Assembly: GCA_049790315.1 (NCBI GenBank)
Contig: JBAQYV010000059.1
Location: 31,795 to 95,794 of the forward strand
Direction: 5' to 3'
DNA: 64,000 nucleotides
Source of the DNA: DASPOJ01 sp049790315
GTDB lineage: Bacteria > Acidobacteriota > Terriglobia > Acidiferrales > UBA7541
Positions 41,925 through 50,143 of the stretch are shown piece after piece. Made by a program: the position numbers and the translations under genes. Below the pieces are notes generated by a model that was given only the letters and a program-made list of their open reading frames with translations, was not told the origin of the DNA and ran no database searches. How positions within the stretch are numbered: the stretch's first letter is position 1; each line of letters opens with the position of its first letter.

Positions 41925-44900
41925 ATGGACACGGCCTTCTCCGCGATCACATTTGCCGAACCCGAGCGCGCCCAGGCGAATCTCGAGCAGGTCGCGCCGC
42001 GACTCCCGGAGAGTCTGTGGGCCAAGCTTCCCGCGCTCCTCGCGCAATTGCCCGATCCGGACACCGCGCTGAATTATCTCGAGCGCTATCTCGCCGCGGA
42101 TGATCCAAACGACTCCGGCGCCAACGCGCGCAGCGTGCGCTACCTCGAGCAGCATCCCGTCGCGCTGCATCATCTGCTCGTGCTCTTCAGCTACAGCCGT
42201 TATCTTTCGGAATCGGTGTTGCAGCAGCCATCGCTCGTAGCGTGGCTGCATGGCCCCGCGCGGCACGGTCCCGCGACATCTTCAAGCCTCGAAGAATTGA
42301 AATCTCCCGAAGATCTCTTCGAGGAATTCGCGCAGTTCGAAGCCATGGCCGGCGACGACGATCCCACGCGCGTTCTAATCCGCTTCAAGCGCCGCCAATA
42401 TTTACGCATCACGCTGCGCGACGTTCTCGGCCTGGCCACTCTTGCCGAAACCACGCTCGAACTTTCGCATCTCGCCGACGTCCTTCTCGAACGCGCCCTG
42501 CGCATTGCCGCCTATCGACTCGAACGCGATTACGGCGTGCCGGAATTCGTCGATGCCGACGGCCGCAAGCAACGCACGCGCATGACGATCCTCTCGCTCG
42601 GCAAACTCGGCGGCCAGGAGCTCAATTACAGTTCCGATATTGATTTGCTGTTTCTCTACGGCCAGCCCGGCCAGACTTCCGGCGGCGCGCAAGGCAACGC
42701 TACCAACGCCGAATATTTCACGCGCCTGGCGCAAGAGGTGTTGCACCTGATCACCGAGCCCATGGCCGAAGGCGCCGTCTATCGCGTCGATCTGCGCCTC
42801 CGTCCGCAAGGCCGCGAAGGCGATCTTGCCAGCAGCTTGCCCGCGGCTCTCGATTACTATCGCGTGCGCGCCCGCGAGTGGGAATTGCAAATGCTCATCA
42901 AGGCGCGCGGTTCGGCCGGCGATCCCACGGTCAGCCGCGGCTTTCTTGAAGAAGTTCAGCCGCTCGTCTACCGCCGCGAATTCCATCTCGCCGTCGTCGA
43001 AGCCGTGCTCAATGCGCGCGAGGAAATGACGCGCGGCCTGAAACGCAAGGCCAAAGCCGGCGGCCACACCGCCGCGTGGAACGTCAAACTTTCTCCCGGC
43101 GGAATCCGCGATATCGAATTTCTCGCGCAGTGCTTGCAGCGGCTTTACGGCGGCGCCGATCCGTGGCTGCGCTCGCCGTCCACGCTTTTCGCGCTCGGCC
43201 GCCTGCACGACAAGGGACATCTCTCCGGCCGCGATTTTTTCCGTCTCAGCGCCGCGTATCAGTTCCTCCGCCGCGTCGAGCATCGCCTGCAACTGCGTGA
43301 CGGCCTTCAGCGCCACACGCTGCCCGAAGCCGCCGACGCGCTCGAACGTCTCGGCCGCCGCTGCGGCGTCGAAGCCGGCCCCGCCGACGATGGCACGCCC
43401 GGCACGCTTTTGCTCAAACGCCTCACCGAACATTTTGCAGACGTGCGCGAAATTTACGAGCGCATCCTCAGTGGCAGCGGCCCCGAGCCCTCCGCCGGTG
43501 AAGACGCCGCCACTTCCGATCCTGGCACCAACGCGATGCTTCGCCGACTGCGCCAGGAATATCCCACCGTCGCCGCGATGGTCACCATGGCTTCGGAAGA
43601 GCGTCCTGAAGAAGAAGCCCTTCTCGTGCGCCGCGGTCTCACGCGATTTCTCGATTCCGCCGTGCTGCAGCCGAAAGCGATGGCGCAATTGAGCGCGCGC
43701 CCTGAGTGGGTCTTGATCGCCGCCGAAGTCCTCGCTCGCAGCGATCTCGCCGTCGATCTGCTCTCCTCGAATCCCGAGGAAATTTCCGCCGTCGCCGATC
43801 CCGGCCTCGCCGGTTTCCGCGGCGCCCTTCCGCAAATCGAACCGGGCGAAACGCTCACGCCGCAAGCCGTCGAAGACGCGATGACGTCGCTGCGCGTATC
43901 CTATCGCCGCGGTGTGCTCGCCACGCTCGTGCGCGCCCTGCTCGGTTCAAGCCAACCCTTCGATAGTTTTCATGGATTGTCGCAACTCGCCGAGCAAGCC
44001 CTCGCCCGCGCGCTCGAACTCGCCGCCGCGATGAACCACGTCGCCAGTGATCTCGATTCCGCGCCATTTTCCGTTCTCGCGCTCGGCCGGCTCGGCACCG
44101 GCGAAATGGATATCGGCTCCGACGTCGATTTGGTTTTTGTTGTCGACGACAATTTATCCGCCGACGATCGCGAGCGATGGCGCCTCGTCGCCGAGCGTCT
44201 GGTGCACATCGCCAGCAGCCACACGCGCGAAGGTTTGCTCTTCCCCGTTGATACGCGCCTGCGCCCGCGCGGCGGCGATGGCGAAACGCTGCAAACCAGC
44301 TCTTATCTGCGCCAATATTTCGATGGCGAAGCCAAAGCCTGGGAGGCCGCGACGTATTTGAAAGCGCGTCCCATCGCCGGCAATCTCGCGCTCGGCGCCG
44401 AAGCTCTTCGCCAGGTTCACGAGTGCATCGCGCGCCGCTTTTCCGATCCCAAGCCGCTCGCGCGCGATCTCGCGCACATGCGCCAGCGCCTCGAACGCGA
44501 AGGCGCCGATCCCGATCGCCCCGTCGGTCAAAAAGGTGAATTCAAGCGCATGGCCGGCGGCTACTATGACGTTGAATACGTCGTCGCGTTTCTTTTTCTC
44601 ACGCGCGTGCTGCCCACCGAAAAGCCCACCGATCAATCTCTGATCGAAGGCCGCGGCCACGTCCTGCGCCAAATCGCGCTCCTCGAAGCCAAAGGCCCTT
44701 CCGTCTCCGGCCTGGGCTCAACGGAAGCGCAGACGCTTCGCGCCGCCGCCATGCTCTATCGCAGCATCGATCACGCACTGCGCATCGTCACCGGCCGCTC
44801 CGCCAACCATCTTCCCGAAACCACAATGGCGCAGCGCGTCGTCCGCCTTCTCGATCAATGGCAATTCCCGCTCCCCGAAGGTATCGAAGCCGCCGTGGAA

Positions 44901-44963
44901 ACCACGCGCCGCCACGTCCGAGGCCTCTACGAGCACACCGTAGTCCGCGCCGCCGAATCCTAA
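41925..44963 (+). CDS. glnE: Bifunctional glutamine synthetase adenylyltransferase/adenylyl-removing enzyme
   Basis: Adjusts glutamine synthetase activity to nitrogen status by adenylylating it or removing AMP. The 1012-residue protein, full length for the family, has two nucleotidyltransferase domains. The N-terminal adenylyl-remover has LGKLGGQELNYSSDIDLLFL at about 225-244; the C-terminal adenylyltransferase has LGRLGTGEMDIGSDVDLVFV near 720. Each is followed by its helical regulatory bundle. ATG 41925 begins MDTAFSAITFAEPERAQ. No glnB or glnA is in the window. A hairpin terminator follows the stop. Confidence 0.96.
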   Translation: MDTAFSAITFAEPERAQANLEQVAPRLPESLWAKLPALLAQLPDPDTALNYLERYLAADDPNDSGANARSVRYLEQHPVALHHLLVLFSYSRYLSESVLQQPSLVAWLHGPARHGPATSSSLEELKSPEDLFEEFAQFEAMAGDDDPTRVLIRFKRRQYLRITLRDVLGLATLAETTLELSHLADVLLERALRIAAYRLERDYGVPEFVDADGRKQRTRMTILSLGKLGGQELNYSSDIDLLFLYGQPGQTSGGAQGNATNAEYFTRLAQEVLHLITEPMAEGAVYRVDLRLRPQGREGDLASSLPAALDYYRVRAREWELQMLIKARGSAGDPTVSRGFLEEVQPLVYRREFHLAVVEAVLNAREEMTRGLKRKAKAGGHTAAWNVKLSPGGIRDIEFLAQCLQRLYGGADPWLRSPSTLFALGRLHDKGHLSGRDFFRLSAAYQFLRRVEHRLQLRDGLQRHTLPEAADALERLGRRCGVEAGPADDGTPGTLLLKRLTEHFADVREIYERILSGSGPEPSAGEDAATSDPGTNAMLRRLRQEYPTVAAMVTMASEERPEEEALLVRRGLTRFLDSAVLQPKAMAQLSARPEWVLIAAEVLARSDLAVDLLSSNPEEISAVADPGLAGFRGALPQIEPGETLTPQAVEDAMTSLRVSYRRGVLATLVRALLGSSQPFDSFHGLSQLAEQALARALELAAAMNHVASDLDSAPFSVLALGRLGTGEMDIGSDVDLVFVVDDNLSADDRERWRLVAERLVHIASSHTREGLLFPVDTRLRPRGGDGETLQTSSYLRQYFDGEAKAWEAATYLKARPIAGNLALGAEALRQVHECIARRFSDPKPLARDLAHMRQRLEREGADPDRPVGQKGEFKRMAGGYYDVEYVVAFLFLTRVLPTEKPTDQSLIEGRGHVLRQIALLEAKGPSVSGLGSTEAQTLRAAAMLYRSIDHALRIVTGRSANHLPETTMAQRVVRLLDQWQFPLPEGIEAAVETTRRHVRGLYEHTVVRAAES

Positions 44964-44986
44964 CGGGCCGAACAGTGTCCTCGTAG

Positions 44987-45012
44987 CGGCGACCTTCAGG
45001 TCGCCGGCTTTT
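44987..45012 (+). terminator. Intrinsic terminator after glnE
   Basis: CGGCGACC-TTCA-GGTCGCCG forms a perfect 8-bp stem with a 4-nt loop, followed by GCTTTT. It begins 23 bases after the glnE stop. The 8-bp arms are very GC-rich; the T tract is short. Confidence 0.65.
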
Positions 45013-45148
45013 CCTCCTGCCTGTTGCGCGGAACGAAATATGCTCGCCACAAACCATCGCGTCGCCACACTTCACATCGCGACCCCGCAGTCTTCCATCC
45101 CAACACGAAACAGCGCGCTTCATTCGAATACATTCCAGTAAAGTTAGC

Positions 45149-45178
45149 TTGACATGTTAGTACTCTTCATGCTATAAG
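45149..45178 (+). promoter_or_regulatory. Strong sigma-70-type promoter upstream of the repeat tract and icd
   Basis: Perfect TTGACA (45149-45154), an 18-base spacer, and TATAAG (45173-45178). Transcription would start near 45185, 480 nt before the icd start codon, so the repeat tract at 45234-45480 would be transcribed as a leader or a separate small RNA. Confidence 0.6.
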
Positions 45179-45233
45179 TCTGCATGTACGCCAAACACAT
45201 CTTCGCGCGATCCCGCCGCAACATCCCTGGATT

Positions 45234-45480
45234 CAATACTTACGAGATCTCGCGCGCGCAACCGTCCTGCAATCAACACTTCCAAGCCTTCCCAGAACTG
45301 TTGATTCTGCGCGTCTTAATCTCGATTAGAATGAACACTTACAAATCCCCCTCCATCCCCTTGATTCCGTTAACTTTGAACTCCCCTACAATCAACACTT
45401 CTGGCGCAAAGGACTTAAAGTCTCCTGGAATCAACACTTCCAAAAATAAGGACTTAAAGTCCAATCATTTCAACACTTCC
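45234..45480 (+). repeat. Repeat tract with a 39/40-base period (CAACACTT motif)
   Basis: A motif AATCAACACTTC recurs with CAACACTT-type cores at 45234 (variant CAATACTT), 45274, 45333 (GAACACTT), 45393, 45432 and 45471. The last three are exactly 39 bases apart, and AAGGACTTAAAGTC occurs between them twice (about 45409-45422 and 45448-45461). The tract is relatively AT-rich for this genome and ends in CAGGGGGGAGGGG. A 165-codon frame starting at 45184 spans it, but its product merely mirrors the repeat (INTS, KDLKS). This is not a CRISPR: the identical core is only about 12 bases. Confidence 0.75.
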
Positions 45481-45664
45481 AAAAAACACCAGGGGGGAGG
45501 GGTCAGGCCCTCAAACCATCCTCCGTTCGCGCTCGATCGGTGCCCCATCCGCGGTTCTTCCGCGAGGAGAATCATCGTCTCCGCGCATGCACCGCACTCG
45601 GCGACTATGTTATTGTTTTCAATTCGCGCGACATATTTCGCTCTGCCCGGGAGGTTCTCGCACC

Positions 45665-47077
45665 ATGAAGTCGTCCTATAACGGCAAGCCCGTCCCCGCC
45701 GACGGCAAAGCCATCGAATATTCCGGCGATGCCCTGCGCGTTCCCGATCGTCCTATCGTGCCCTTCATCGAGGGCGATGGCACCGGCCGCGACATCTGGA
45801 AGGCTTCGCAGCGCGTCTTTGACGCCGCCGTCTCTTCCGTCTACGGCGCGAAAAGAAAAGTCGCTTGGTTTGAAGTTTTCGCCGGCGAAAAAGCCTTCAA
45901 CACTTTCAAGGAATGGCTGCCCGCCGACACCGTTGACGCCATCCGCGACTTCCGCGTCGCCATCAAGGGCCCGCTCACCACTCCGGTCGGCGGCGGCATT
46001 CGCTCGCTCAACGTCGCGCTGCGGCAAATTCTCGACCTATATTCCTGCGTCCGCCCCGTGAAATATTTCTCAGGTGTGCCCTCGCCGGTAAAACATCCCG
46101 AGCGCATGAACGTAATCATCTTCCGCGAGAACACGGAAGACGTGTACGCCGGAATCGAATGGAAATCCGGCACGCCCGAAGTAAAAAAGCTTTTGGAATT
46201 TCTGAATAACGACATGCTCGCCGGCGGCAAGAAGCAGATCCGATGGGACTCCGGCGTCGGCATCAAGCCGATTTCGCCCACCGGCACAAAGCGTCTGGTG
46301 CGCCGCGCTATTCAGCACGCCGTCGATCACAAGCGCCGCCTGGTCACCCTCGTGCACAAGGGCAACATCATGAAGTTCACCGAAGGCGCCTTCCGCGATT
46401 GGAGCTACGAAATCGCGCGCGACGAATTCCGTGACGCCATAATCACCGAGCGCGAAAGCTGGATCGTCGATAACAAAGACAAAAATCCCGCGCTCACCGT
46501 CGAGCAAAATGCCGCAGCCATCGAGCCCGGCCTCGAACAAGCCACCGACGCTTTCCGCCAGCAGCTCTACGCCGAAGTGAAACAAGTTCTCGATTCCATC
46601 TATGCCTCGCACGGCGGCGGTCGCTGGAAACAGAAAATCATGATCAACGATCGCATCGCCGATTCCATCTTCCAGCAAGTTCTGTTGCGTGCCGACGAAT
46701 ATGAAGTTCTCGCCTGCCCCAATCTCAACGGCGATTATTTGTCTGACGCCTGCGCCGCGCAGGTCGGCGGCTTGGGCATGGCTCCCGGCGCAAATATCGG
46801 CGATGGCTTCGGCTGTTTTGAAGCCACGCACGGCACCGCGCCCAAATACGCCGATAAAGACGTAATTAATCCCAGCTCCGTAATGCTTTCCGGCGCGATG
46901 ATGTTCGATTTCCTGGGCTGGCCCGAAGCCGCCCGCGCCATAGAAGACGGCATCGCCAAAACCATCGGCCAGAAACGCGTAACCTACGATCTAGAGCGCC
47001 TGATGGAAGGCGCCAAAAAGCTAAAAACGTCCGAATTCGCAACAGCCATAATCGAAAACATGCCCGCGAAATCGTGA
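45665..47077 (+). CDS. icd: NADP-dependent isocitrate dehydrogenase
   Basis: TCA enzyme oxidatively decarboxylating isocitrate to 2-oxoglutarate, E. coli type, 470 residues from ATG 45665 (GGGAGG upstream). The substrate loop GPLTTPVGGGIRSLNVALRQ holds Ser114, the counterpart of the E. coli phosphorylation site; CLASS-defining features are FRENTEDVYAGIEW, the catalytic Lys/Tyr regions, NLNGDYLSDACAAQVGGLG, and HGTAPKYADKDVINP, whose Lys-Tyr pair marks NADP preference. The open frame could begin earlier at 45587, without a ribosome-binding site. mdh follows 31 bases downstream. No aceK gene is in view. Confidence 0.96.
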   Translation: MKSSYNGKPVPADGKAIEYSGDALRVPDRPIVPFIEGDGTGRDIWKASQRVFDAAVSSVYGAKRKVAWFEVFAGEKAFNTFKEWLPADTVDAIRDFRVAIKGPLTTPVGGGIRSLNVALRQILDLYSCVRPVKYFSGVPSPVKHPERMNVIIFRENTEDVYAGIEWKSGTPEVKKLLEFLNNDMLAGGKKQIRWDSGVGIKPISPTGTKRLVRRAIQHAVDHKRRLVTLVHKGNIMKFTEGAFRDWSYEIARDEFRDAIITERESWIVDNKDKNPALTVEQNAAAIEPGLEQATDAFRQQLYAEVKQVLDSIYASHGGGRWKQKIMINDRIADSIFQQVLLRADEYEVLACPNLNGDYLSDACAAQVGGLGMAPGANIGDGFGCFEATHGTAPKYADKDVINPSSVMLSGAMMFDFLGWPEAARAIEDGIAKTIGQKRVTYDLERLMEGAKKLKTSEFATAIIENMPAKS

Positions 47078-47108
47078 CGAACGACATCTAGGCCCAAGGA
47101 GATAAACA

Positions 47109-48050
47109 GTGCGAAAGAAAGTCACAGTAGTAGGCGGCGGATTCGTCGGTTCCACAACCGCGCAACGCATCGTTGATCACGAACTTGCCGACGTCGTCCT
47201 CACCGACGTCCTCGAAGGACCGCCCGCCGGCAAAGCGCTCGACATGCTCGAATCCGCCACGATCACCGGCTCGGATTCGCGCGTTATCGGCATCACCACC
47301 GCCGCCAACGATTATCGCGAAACCGCCAATAGCGACATCGTGGTCGTCACCGCCGGTTTCCCGCGTAAACCCGGTATGAGCCGCGACGATCTCCTCCGCG
47401 CCAATTACGACGTAATCAAAGGCGTCGTCGAACAAGTCGTCAAACTTTCACCCAGTGCGATCCTGATCATGGTCACGAATCCGCTCGACGCCATGGTGCA
47501 AGCCGCGTATCGCGTCAGCGGATTTTCCAAGAATCGCGTGATGGGCATGGCAGGCGTGCTGGATTCCGCGCGCATGAGCGCTTTCATCGCGCAAGAATTG
47601 AATGTGAGCGTCGACAACGTGCACTCCTTCGTCCTCGGCGGACACGGCGACGACATGGTTCCCCTGCCCCGCTATTCCACCGTCGCCGGCATTCCTCTGC
47701 CGGAATTGCTGCCGAAAGAAAGAATCGACGCCATCGTGGATCGCACTCGCAAAGGCGGCGCCGAAATCGTGAATCTCCTGAAAACAGGCTCGGCCTACTA
47801 CGCGCCATCCGCGGCCGTAGTCGAGATGGTGGAAGCGATCCTGAAAGATAAAAAGAAAATTCTTCCCTGCGCCGCATATCTCGAAGGCGAATACGGCATC
47901 AAGGGACTCTACGTCGGCGTCCCCGTAAAACTGGGCGCGCGCGGAGTCGAGCAAGTCATCGAAATCAAGCTAACCCCCGAAGAAAGCGCGACGTTGCAAA
48001 AATCCGCCGCGTCCGTCCGCGAGCTGGTAAATGTTTTGGGAGTCGCCTAG
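47109..48050 (+). CDS. mdh: Malate dehydrogenase (LDH-like type)
   Basis: NAD-dependent interconversion of malate and oxaloacetate, 313 residues. It has the Rossmann loop VVGGGFVGSTTAQRI, VVVTAGFPRKPGMSRDDLL with the Arg that distinguishes malate from lactate, MVTNPLDAM, MAGVLDSARMSAFIA and the catalytic His in FVLGGHGDDMVPL, then YYAPSAAVVEMVEAIL. GTG 47109 has GGAG seven bases upstream. It lies directly behind icd, so both are probably on one mRNA. A REP-like hairpin with a T tract follows at 48194. Confidence 0.95.
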   Translation: MRKKVTVVGGGFVGSTTAQRIVDHELADVVLTDVLEGPPAGKALDMLESATITGSDSRVIGITTAANDYRETANSDIVVVTAGFPRKPGMSRDDLLRANYDVIKGVVEQVVKLSPSAILIMVTNPLDAMVQAAYRVSGFSKNRVMGMAGVLDSARMSAFIAQELNVSVDNVHSFVLGGHGDDMVPLPRYSTVAGIPLPELLPKERIDAIVDRTRKGGAEIVNLLKTGSAYYAPSAAVVEMVEAILKDKKKILPCAAYLEGEYGIKGLYVGVPVKLGARGVEQVIEIKLTPEESATLQKSAASVRELVNVLGVA

Positions 48051-48193
48051 AAGTTGGAAGTCGGCCAAAGTCGCGAATAATCGCGGAGCGCCAAGCGCGC
48101 CCAAGTTCTTTGAAAACCTAACTCAGCATACGATAAAGCTGGCGATAGGGCTGCGCAGCTCAAGGCTTCGGTCATCGGCCTTGGCACTTGTAG

Positions 48194-48221
48194 GGGCGGA
48201 GCTTGTCTCCGCCCGGCTTTT
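48194..48221 (+). repeat. REP-like hairpin element, copy 2 (possible mdh/YVTN terminator)
   Basis: GGGCGGAG-CTTGT-CTCCGCCC, followed on the plus strand by GGCTTTTC. It is the inverse complement of copy 1 at 36714-36734, with flanks conserved. It sits between convergent mdh and the YVTN gene (gap 48051-48232), where it could stop transcription from either side. Confidence 0.6.
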
Positions 48222-48232
48222 CTCTCGATGAT

Positions 48233-49267
48233 CTACGGCGCCCAGGCGAGGCCATCGGCTCCATTGCCTGCCTCGATCAACTTCACATTCCAGGAAGCAA
48301 GATCGATCGCCGCCACCTGGTGGCTCGTGTCGCAAGAAACGTAAGCGACTTTGCCGTCAGGCCGCACCAACACCTCTTGCGGCAGCGCCGGCACGCTGAT
48401 CGTCTTCACCACCGCGAGCGTGGCAAGGTCGATCACCGCGACTGCCTTCGCATCCGGCAGCGCGATGAGCAGCCACTTCCCGTCCGGCGTGGAAGCTGAA
48501 CCATATCCCGTCCCCGGCATGTCGATCCACTTCGCAACTTTATTCGTCGCCAGGTCGATCGCCGCAAGCCGTGGCTTCAACGTATCGGAAGTAAATGCCC
48601 AGCGCTGATCCGGCGAAATTGAAATCCGCTGAATATGCGTTGCTACCGGAATCACCGTAACGGTCTTGCGCGCGACCAGATCGAGCACCGAAACAGTACC
48701 CGGTCCCACGTTCGCCGTATAGCCGCGCTTCCCGTCGTGCGCAATCGCCAGCATGTGCGATTCCGGCTGCCCCGTGGGCACCTTGCCCACAATCTTCATC
48801 GTCGCGGGATCGATCACTGTGATCGCCTGATCGAGTTCCGTCGTAACGTAAAGCAGCCCATCGGTCGGCCCGACGAGGATGCAGTGCGGCCGCACTCCGC
48901 GCCCAAAATCGAACGTTTGCGCTACGCGATTCGTCGCGAGGTCGATCACGTCGATGATCTGGCCGTCGGTGCCCGGCTTCCCAACGCCGGAATTGCCGTA
49001 GATCGGCACGAACGCACGAGTGCCATCAGGCGACGCGATTACTTCGTGCCCCGTGATACCGCCCTCCGGCACGGCCGCGATCTGCTGCCCGCTCTCGGGA
49101 TCGATCACGCTTAGCGTTCGATCGCCCTTGTTGGCGACAAGCAGCAAACCGGATGACCGAACGGGACGCGCGGGCCGCGCCGCCGAAGAAGTTGAAGTCG
49201 CCACTCCGGCGAGCGAAAGCGCGATGACCGAAATCGCGGCGTATGTCAGCGTCAGATGCGAAGCCAT
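48233..49267 (-). CDS. Secreted YVTN-type beta-propeller protein
   Basis: A 344-residue exported protein with a signal peptide (about 1-30, ending near SSAARP) and seven-bladed YVTN-like repeats: LLVANKGDRTLSVIDPESGQ, VASPDGTRAFVP-type blades, LLYVTTELDQAITVIDP, GYTANVGPGTVSVLDL, VAYVSCDTSHQVAAIDL. No catalytic residues are evident. ATG 49267 has GGAGG seven bases upstream. It lies 20 bases behind the cyclophilin gene and is the end of a minus-strand run starting at sdhC. The role is unknown; surface or periplasmic binding is typical for the fold. Confidence 0.85.
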   Translation of the reverse strand: MASHLTLTYAAISVIALSLAGVATSTSSAARPARPVRSSGLLLVANKGDRTLSVIDPESGQQIAAVPEGGITGHEVIASPDGTRAFVPIYGNSGVGKPGTDGQIIDVIDLATNRVAQTFDFGRGVRPHCILVGPTDGLLYVTTELDQAITVIDPATMKIVGKVPTGQPESHMLAIAHDGKRGYTANVGPGTVSVLDLVARKTVTVIPVATHIQRISISPDQRWAFTSDTLKPRLAAIDLATNKVAKWIDMPGTGYGSASTPDGKWLLIALPDAKAVAVIDLATLAVVKTISVPALPQEVLVRPDGKVAYVSCDTSHQVAAIDLASWNVKLIEAGNGADGLAWAP

Positions 49268-49287
49268 ATCGAAGCCTCCGGGAATTC

Positions 49288-50088
49288 CTAGTGAGATGCA
49301 GCCGGCGCATGGGCCGCGGCGGCAGGCGCATGGTGCACCGGCGCGGTTGCCGGATGAACGGGCGGCACAATCACGGCGGTCTTGATACTGTCGAGCTTCG
49401 GGAATTTCGCGTCGACGTACGCGCGTCCCTTGTTCGCAAGTTGTTCTTGATCCGGGCCGGCGCCTTGCGGCGCGCCTTCACCGTAGCCGCTGTAAAGTTG
49501 GTCGACCACTTCCATCCCCTGCGTCACCTGGCCGAACGGCATGAAGCCAGAAGCGTCAAGACGCGCATTGTCCACGAGATTTATGAAAACTTGCGTTGTG
49601 CGCGAGTTCGGCTCGCCCGTCATCGCAAAAGTTATGAATCCGCGATGATTGCTTTGCGTCACCGCGGATTTCGGATCGTCCTTGATCTCGGCATTTTGCC
49701 AGGCATGATTCACGGCGGGGTACGCGCTCAGTCCGAATTGCACCATGAAACCCGAGATCACGCGGAAGAAACTCGCGCCGTCAAAATAGTGATGCGCGAC
49801 GAGATTGTAAAATCGATCGGCGCCATTCGGCGCCCACGTGCGCGTCACGTGAATGATCACGATGCCTTTTGTCGTCGTCATTTTTACGTTGTATTCCGCC
49901 GGCGCACGCGCGTGCAGCAACGCGGGATTCAGCAGCGCGTGATCGTACGCCGCGGCCGGAGCGCGGTGCGCCACCGGCGGATGCGTCGCCTGCGGCTTCG
50001 CAGCCGTCTGGCTCTGCGCGGCGGCCAGCGAAGTGGCCAGCGCCGCGGCAATCGAAATTTGAATCAACATTCTTCCGAGTTTCAACAT
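49288..50088 (-). CDS. Exported cyclophilin-type peptidyl-prolyl cis-trans isomerase
   Basis: A 266-residue protein folding catalyst with a signal peptide (1-23, ending SLAAAQ), a Pro/Ala/His-rich linker, and a bacterial cyclophilin domain at about 65-225: TTKGIVIIHVTRTWAPNGADRFYNLV, FDGASFFRVISGFMVQFG, RGFITFAMTGEPNSRTTQVFINL, LDASGFMPFGQVTQGMEVVD. The catalytic-site Arg in FFRV and the Gln in MVQFG are present. The tail is His/Ala/Pro-rich and could bind metal. ATG 50088 has GGAGGAG upstream. Its gene lies 55 bases after the dipeptidase gene. Confidence 0.93.
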   Translation of the reverse strand: MLKLGRMLIQISIAAALATSLAAAQSQTAAKPQATHPPVAHRAPAAAYDHALLNPALLHARAPAEYNVKMTTTKGIVIIHVTRTWAPNGADRFYNLVAHHYFDGASFFRVISGFMVQFGLSAYPAVNHAWQNAEIKDDPKSAVTQSNHRGFITFAMTGEPNSRTTQVFINLVDNARLDASGFMPFGQVTQGMEVVDQLYSGYGEGAPQGAGPDQEQLANKGRAYVDAKFPKLDSIKTAVIVPPVHPATAPVHHAPAAAAHAPAASH

Positions 50089-50143
50089 GTTCGTTTCGCT
50101 CCTCCGGCTTTTCGTCTCTCGCCGCGCGCCGCGCAATGCGATG

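Noticed and set aside
42402..43865. 487-codon minus-strand frame inside glnE
   Set aside because: It mirrors GlnE codons, has no domain motifs and no ribosome-binding site.
45234..45480. Possible CRISPR array
   Set aside because: The identical core is about 12 bases, spacing varies (39, 40, 59, 60), intervening sequence is itself repeated, and no cas gene is present.
45184..45681. 165-codon open frame across the repeat tract before icd
   Set aside because: Its product only mirrors the DNA repeat (INTS and KDLKS units), it has no ribosome-binding site, begins at the predicted transcript start and overlaps the icd start.
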